Below are positions 6,559 through 8,600 of a stretch of DNA of 8,600 bases, in pieces. Numbering within the stretch: the first letter of the stretch is position 1; each line of letters opens with the position of its first letter. Origin of the DNA: Clostridiaceae bacterium (GTDB lineage: Bacteria; Bacillota; Clostridia; Saccharofermentanales; DTU023). A program made the translations under genes and the position numbers. The stretch covers positions 1-8,600 of the forward strand of contig DUUZ01000265.1 of NCBI GenBank assembly GCA_012841255.1, given 5' to 3'. The notes beneath the pieces were generated by a model, which saw only the letters and a list, made by a program, of their open reading frames with translations, was not told the origin of the DNA and searched no databases.

Positions 6559-7591
6559 AAAAATAGAGGATCGTAAAGAAAAGGCCAGGATCACGGAGCA
6601 AGTTCTCCTTGATCTGCCCGAATGGTTCGGCCTTCCCGAAAGCACCCAAAACTACATCCGGGAAGCGGAGGATCTGCCCCTTTGGGCCGCCATGGATGGA
6701 AGCGAAATGCTGGGCTTCATCACCCTTGCCGAAAGCAGTCCCGAGACAGGCGATCTCCACGCCATGGGAGTCAGAAAAGCCTTTCACAATAAAGGCATCG
6801 GGTCGGCCTTGTACCGGGCCATGGAAGACTACGCCAGAACAATCTATCGGTTCCTTCAGGTCAAGACCGTGGATGAAGGCCATTACAAGGAGTACGACCA
6901 AACCATTGCCTTTTACAGGAAACAGGGTTTTTCCAAGCTGGAGGTCTTCCCTGACCTCTGGGATTCCTGGAACCCCTGCCTGGTCATGGTCAAGTCTCTG
7001 CACGCTCCTGAAGCTCCAAAAGAGAATAATCTGCCTCTCTACCACGCCTCCCAGGTCCAGGGGCTGACAAGCCTGGAGCCCCGGGTTTCCACCCACGGCA
7101 AACCCCTGGTCTATGCCGTGGATAATCCGGTTCTGGCACTTCTTTTCGGTGCGAAAAAAGATGATTTCGATTTTATCCAGGATCTGTCCCTGGAAGGTAT
7201 CCCCAGACTCCATGAATGTTATGAGGGGGCATTCGAGAAAATCTACAAAGATCAGTCCGCCTCCCTTTATGTCTTGGACGGGAAGGGTTTTCAAAAGGGG
7301 CAAACCGGCTGGGATCCTGAATATGTCAGTGAGGATGCTGTTGAAGTTGCGGAAGAAAACTACATCCCCGACCTTTATATGCGCCTTCTGGAAGAAGAAA
7401 ACATGGATCATTTGCTTATCCGCCGCTATGAAGACGATCCGGCCTACAGGGAAAGGATCGCCCGCCATGTGACCGACCGCCTGATCCGGTTCGGGATTCT
7501 GGATCTGCCGGAGCCGGATGAACGGATCCGTAAGCATTATGGTGGCATCCTTGAACTTCTGAAAGAGGCCCGAAGCGGCCAGAAGCTCTGA
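6539..7591 (+). CDS. GNAT acetyltransferase fused to a C-terminal ART-like domain of uncertain function
   Basis: The N-terminal part (about 1-153) is a GNAT fold. It has the acetyl-CoA motif VRKAFHNKGIGSAL (78-91, with G86-I-G88) and the motif B stretch TIAFYRKQGF (122-131). The C-terminal part (about 166-325) begins LYHASQVQGLTSLEPR (167-182), then HGKPLVYAV (186-194), LLFGAKKDDFDF (201-212) and TGWDPEYVSEDAVEV (256-270). A LYH...VYA...E pattern resembles the H-Y-E layout of ADP-ribosyltransferase-like folds; that link is my inference from pattern alone. I recall similar C-terminal sequences in other Firmicutes proteins but cannot name their function. ATG 6539 has AGGAG (6525-6529) 9 nt upstream; TTG 6536 is an alternative with 6-nt spacing. 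Overlap with the M50 gene implies translational coupling. Confidence 0.75.
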   Translation: MNHYRIEKIEDRKEKARITEQVLLDLPEWFGLPESTQNYIREAEDLPLWAAMDGSEMLGFITLAESSPETGDLHAMGVRKAFHNKGIGSALYRAMEDYARTIYRFLQVKTVDEGHYKEYDQTIAFYRKQGFSKLEVFPDLWDSWNPCLVMVKSLHAPEAPKENNLPLYHASQVQGLTSLEPRVSTHGKPLVYAVDNPVLALLFGAKKDDFDFIQDLSLEGIPRLHECYEGAFEKIYKDQSASLYVLDGKGFQKGQTGWDPEYVSEDAVEVAEENYIPDLYMRLLEEENMDHLLIRRYEDDPAYRERIARHVTDRLIRFGILDLPEPDERIRKHYGGILELLKEARSGQKL

Positions 7592-7653
7592 AATCCAGCC
7601 AAACACTCCCCGTTCAAATACGATCCCGGGAGGCCACCTGTAACCGATCCCTT

Positions 7654-7680
7654 TTGAATTGTTGCAGCCTGTGCTAGCAT
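7654..7680 (+). promoter_or_regulatory. Extended -10 promoter of the RND permease gene
   Basis: TGC-TAGCAT (7672-7680) is an extended -10 with 4 of 6 consensus bases. TTGAAT (7654-7659) gives a -35 at a short 15-bp spacing, tolerable with an extended -10. Transcription would start near 7687, just before the palindromic operator. Confidence 0.5.
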
Positions 7681-7692
7681 GGAGCCTATTGA

Positions 7693-7712
7693 CCGACCGA
7701 CCGGTCGGTCGG
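7693..7712. promoter_or_regulatory. Perfect 20-bp palindrome, probable TetR-family operator
   Basis: CCGACCGACCGGTCGGTCGG is a perfect 20-bp palindrome built of CCGA/TCGG repeats. GACCGACCGGTCGGTC-like sites are typical operators of TetR-family repressors that control efflux pumps. It sits just downstream of the inferred transcription start and 30 bp before the RND start codon, an ideal blocking position. No TetR gene is in the window; it may lie beyond the right edge or elsewhere. Confidence 0.75.
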
Positions 7713-7741
7713 ATTCATTCTTGAACGAGAGGCGAACAGCA

Positions 7742-8600
7742 GTGCTTGCAAAATTCAGTGTCAAAAGACCCTATACCGTCGTCGTGGCCGTGGTCCTGGT
7801 CCTTATTCTGGGCCTTATTTCCTTCATCAATCTGGAGACCGATCTCCTCCCCAGTTTCGACCTGCCCTATGTCCTGGTCATGACCAACTACCCGGGCGCC
7901 AGTCCCGAAGAGGTGGAACTGGTAGTAACTAAGCCCCTGGAACAGGTGATGGCAACGGTCAGCAACATCAAGCAGATCAACTCCATATCAAGTGAGAACT
8001 CCTCTTTTGTCATCCTGGAATTCAACAACGACACCAACATGGATTCGGCCACTATCGAGATCAGCGGCCTCTTGGACCTGGTCAAGGCCGCCTGGCCCGA
8101 CGGCATCAGTACGCCCATGCAGCTGCGGCTGAATCCCGACATGCTGCCCATTATGGTGGCTTCGGTCGACTACGAAGGCCTGGACATGATTGAAGTCTCG
8201 GAAAAGGTGCAAGCGGATGTCATCCCCAAGCTGGAGAGCATCCCCGGCCTGGCCTCCATTTCCGCCACCGGTCTTCTGGAAGAACGAATTGAAGTTCTTC
8301 TGGACGGTGAGAAAATCACGGCCTTGAATAAAAAGCTTCTGGACAAGATCGATGGCGAACTGTCTGAGGCGGAGGACATGCTCCTGGATGCAAAGGCCGA
8401 ACTTGAAGACGGTCTGGAAAAACTGGAATCCGAGGAGAAGAAACAGACAGCCCAGCTGGATCAGGGTGCAGCAGCCATCCGCCAGGGCAGATCCCAGCTG
8501 CAAAAGGCCAAGACCGAACTTCTGGCGGGAGAAAGAGAACTATTCTCCGCTGAGACCGAGCTTCGGGAAAAGAGAATGGAGCTCATCACCCGGGAAAACA
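7742..8600 (+). CDS. RND-family efflux permease, N-terminal part (runs off the right edge)
   Basis: An open frame from GTG 7742 to the window end encodes 286 residues of an RND permease (AcrB/SwrC class), which exports compounds using the proton gradient. Visible are the first membrane span (about 11-29), the signature DLLPSFDLPYVLVMTNYPGA (34-53) with SPEEVELVVTKPLEQ (54-68), and the first porter subdomain to about residue 188. From about 189 to 286 the sequence becomes a long charged heptad-like coiled coil (LDAKAELEDGLEKLESEEKK at 215-234, and onward). I recall such insertions in RND permeases of Clostridia, which lack an outer membrane channel. AGAGG (7728-7732) lies 9 nt before the GTG. 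Full RND proteins exceed 1000 residues, so most of the gene is outside the window. Substrate unknown. Confidence 0.9.
   Translation, partial: MLAKFSVKRPYTVVVAVVLVLILGLISFINLETDLLPSFDLPYVLVMTNYPGASPEEVELVVTKPLEQVMATVSNIKQINSISSENSSFVILEFNNDTNMDSATIEISGLLDLVKAAWPDGISTPMQLRLNPDMLPIMVASVDYEGLDMIEVSEKVQADVIPKLESIPGLASISATGLLEERIEVLLDGEKITALNKKLLDKIDGELSEAEDMLLDAKAELEDGLEKLESEEKKQTAQLDQGAAAIRQGRSQLQKAKTELLAGERELFSAETELREKRMELITREN

Noticed and set aside
6521..7606. 361-codon open frame on the minus strand
   Set aside because: It is fully antisense to the GNAT fusion gene, has no recognisable motif or ribosome site, and the plus-strand frame has clear family motifs. It is a product of codon bias.
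7621..7655. Possible terminator after the GNAT gene (GGGA...TCCCTTTT)
   Set aside because: Only a 4-bp stem with a long loop and a four-base T run; too weak to call.
7888..8503. Minus-strand open frames of 87, 171 and 69 codons
   Set aside because: All are shadows of the RND permease frame, which runs open from 7742 to the window end with clear RND motifs.
1..8600. CRISPR array, rRNA or origin of replication
   Set aside because: No long spaced direct repeats of CRISPR type, no rRNA-like conserved stretches and no DnaA-box cluster were seen. The short 23-bp and 31-bp arrays have only three or four units and no spacer pattern.

Overview
The window looks like a chromosomal segment of a Gram-positive Bacillota, probably a Clostridia-type anaerobe. 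The grounds are the gene families present (BlaI/M56 pair, YfhO-type membrane glycosyltransferase, RND permease with an inserted coiled coil), strong GGAG-type ribosome binding sites, and sigma-A-like promoters. Coding DNA looks moderately GC-rich and intergenic DNA AT-rich. This taxonomic placement is an inference; there is no rRNA or other marker gene in the window.

Layout. Bases 1-113 look like the end of an insertion sequence: a GTGATAA-type motif recurs every 22-23 bp. It abuts a truncated M56 (BlaR1-like) sensor gene on the minus strand. An intact BlaI-type repressor gene lies upstream in the same operon, with a clear promoter and an operator-like palindrome. No beta-lactamase or other obvious target gene is present. 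Bases 1199-1660 hold no convincing gene and contain a near-identical inverted copy of one of the left-end repeats, so the bla-like pair may be flanked by mobile-element relics. A YfhO-family membrane protein gene (+) follows. It is separated by a hairpin-rich 170-bp gap from a convergent AlbA_2/HATPase_c_4 (COG2865-type) regulator gene (-).

That regulator is divergent from a two-gene operon (+). The first gene encodes an M50-like intramembrane metalloprotease with a soluble C-terminal half. The second, overlapping it by 20 nt, encodes a GNAT acetyltransferase fused to a C-terminal domain that may have an ADP-ribosyltransferase-like fold. The divergent intergenic region carries three 12-bp repeats spaced exactly 31 bp apart, a likely binding array for the regulator. 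The window ends in an RND-family efflux permease gene (+), cut by the window edge, with an extended -10 promoter and a perfect 20-bp TetR-type operator palindrome.

The most interesting points are the regulator/M50/GNAT-fusion locus with its phased repeats, the crippled BlaI-BlaR module next to IS-end repeats, and the RND gene with its palindromic operator.
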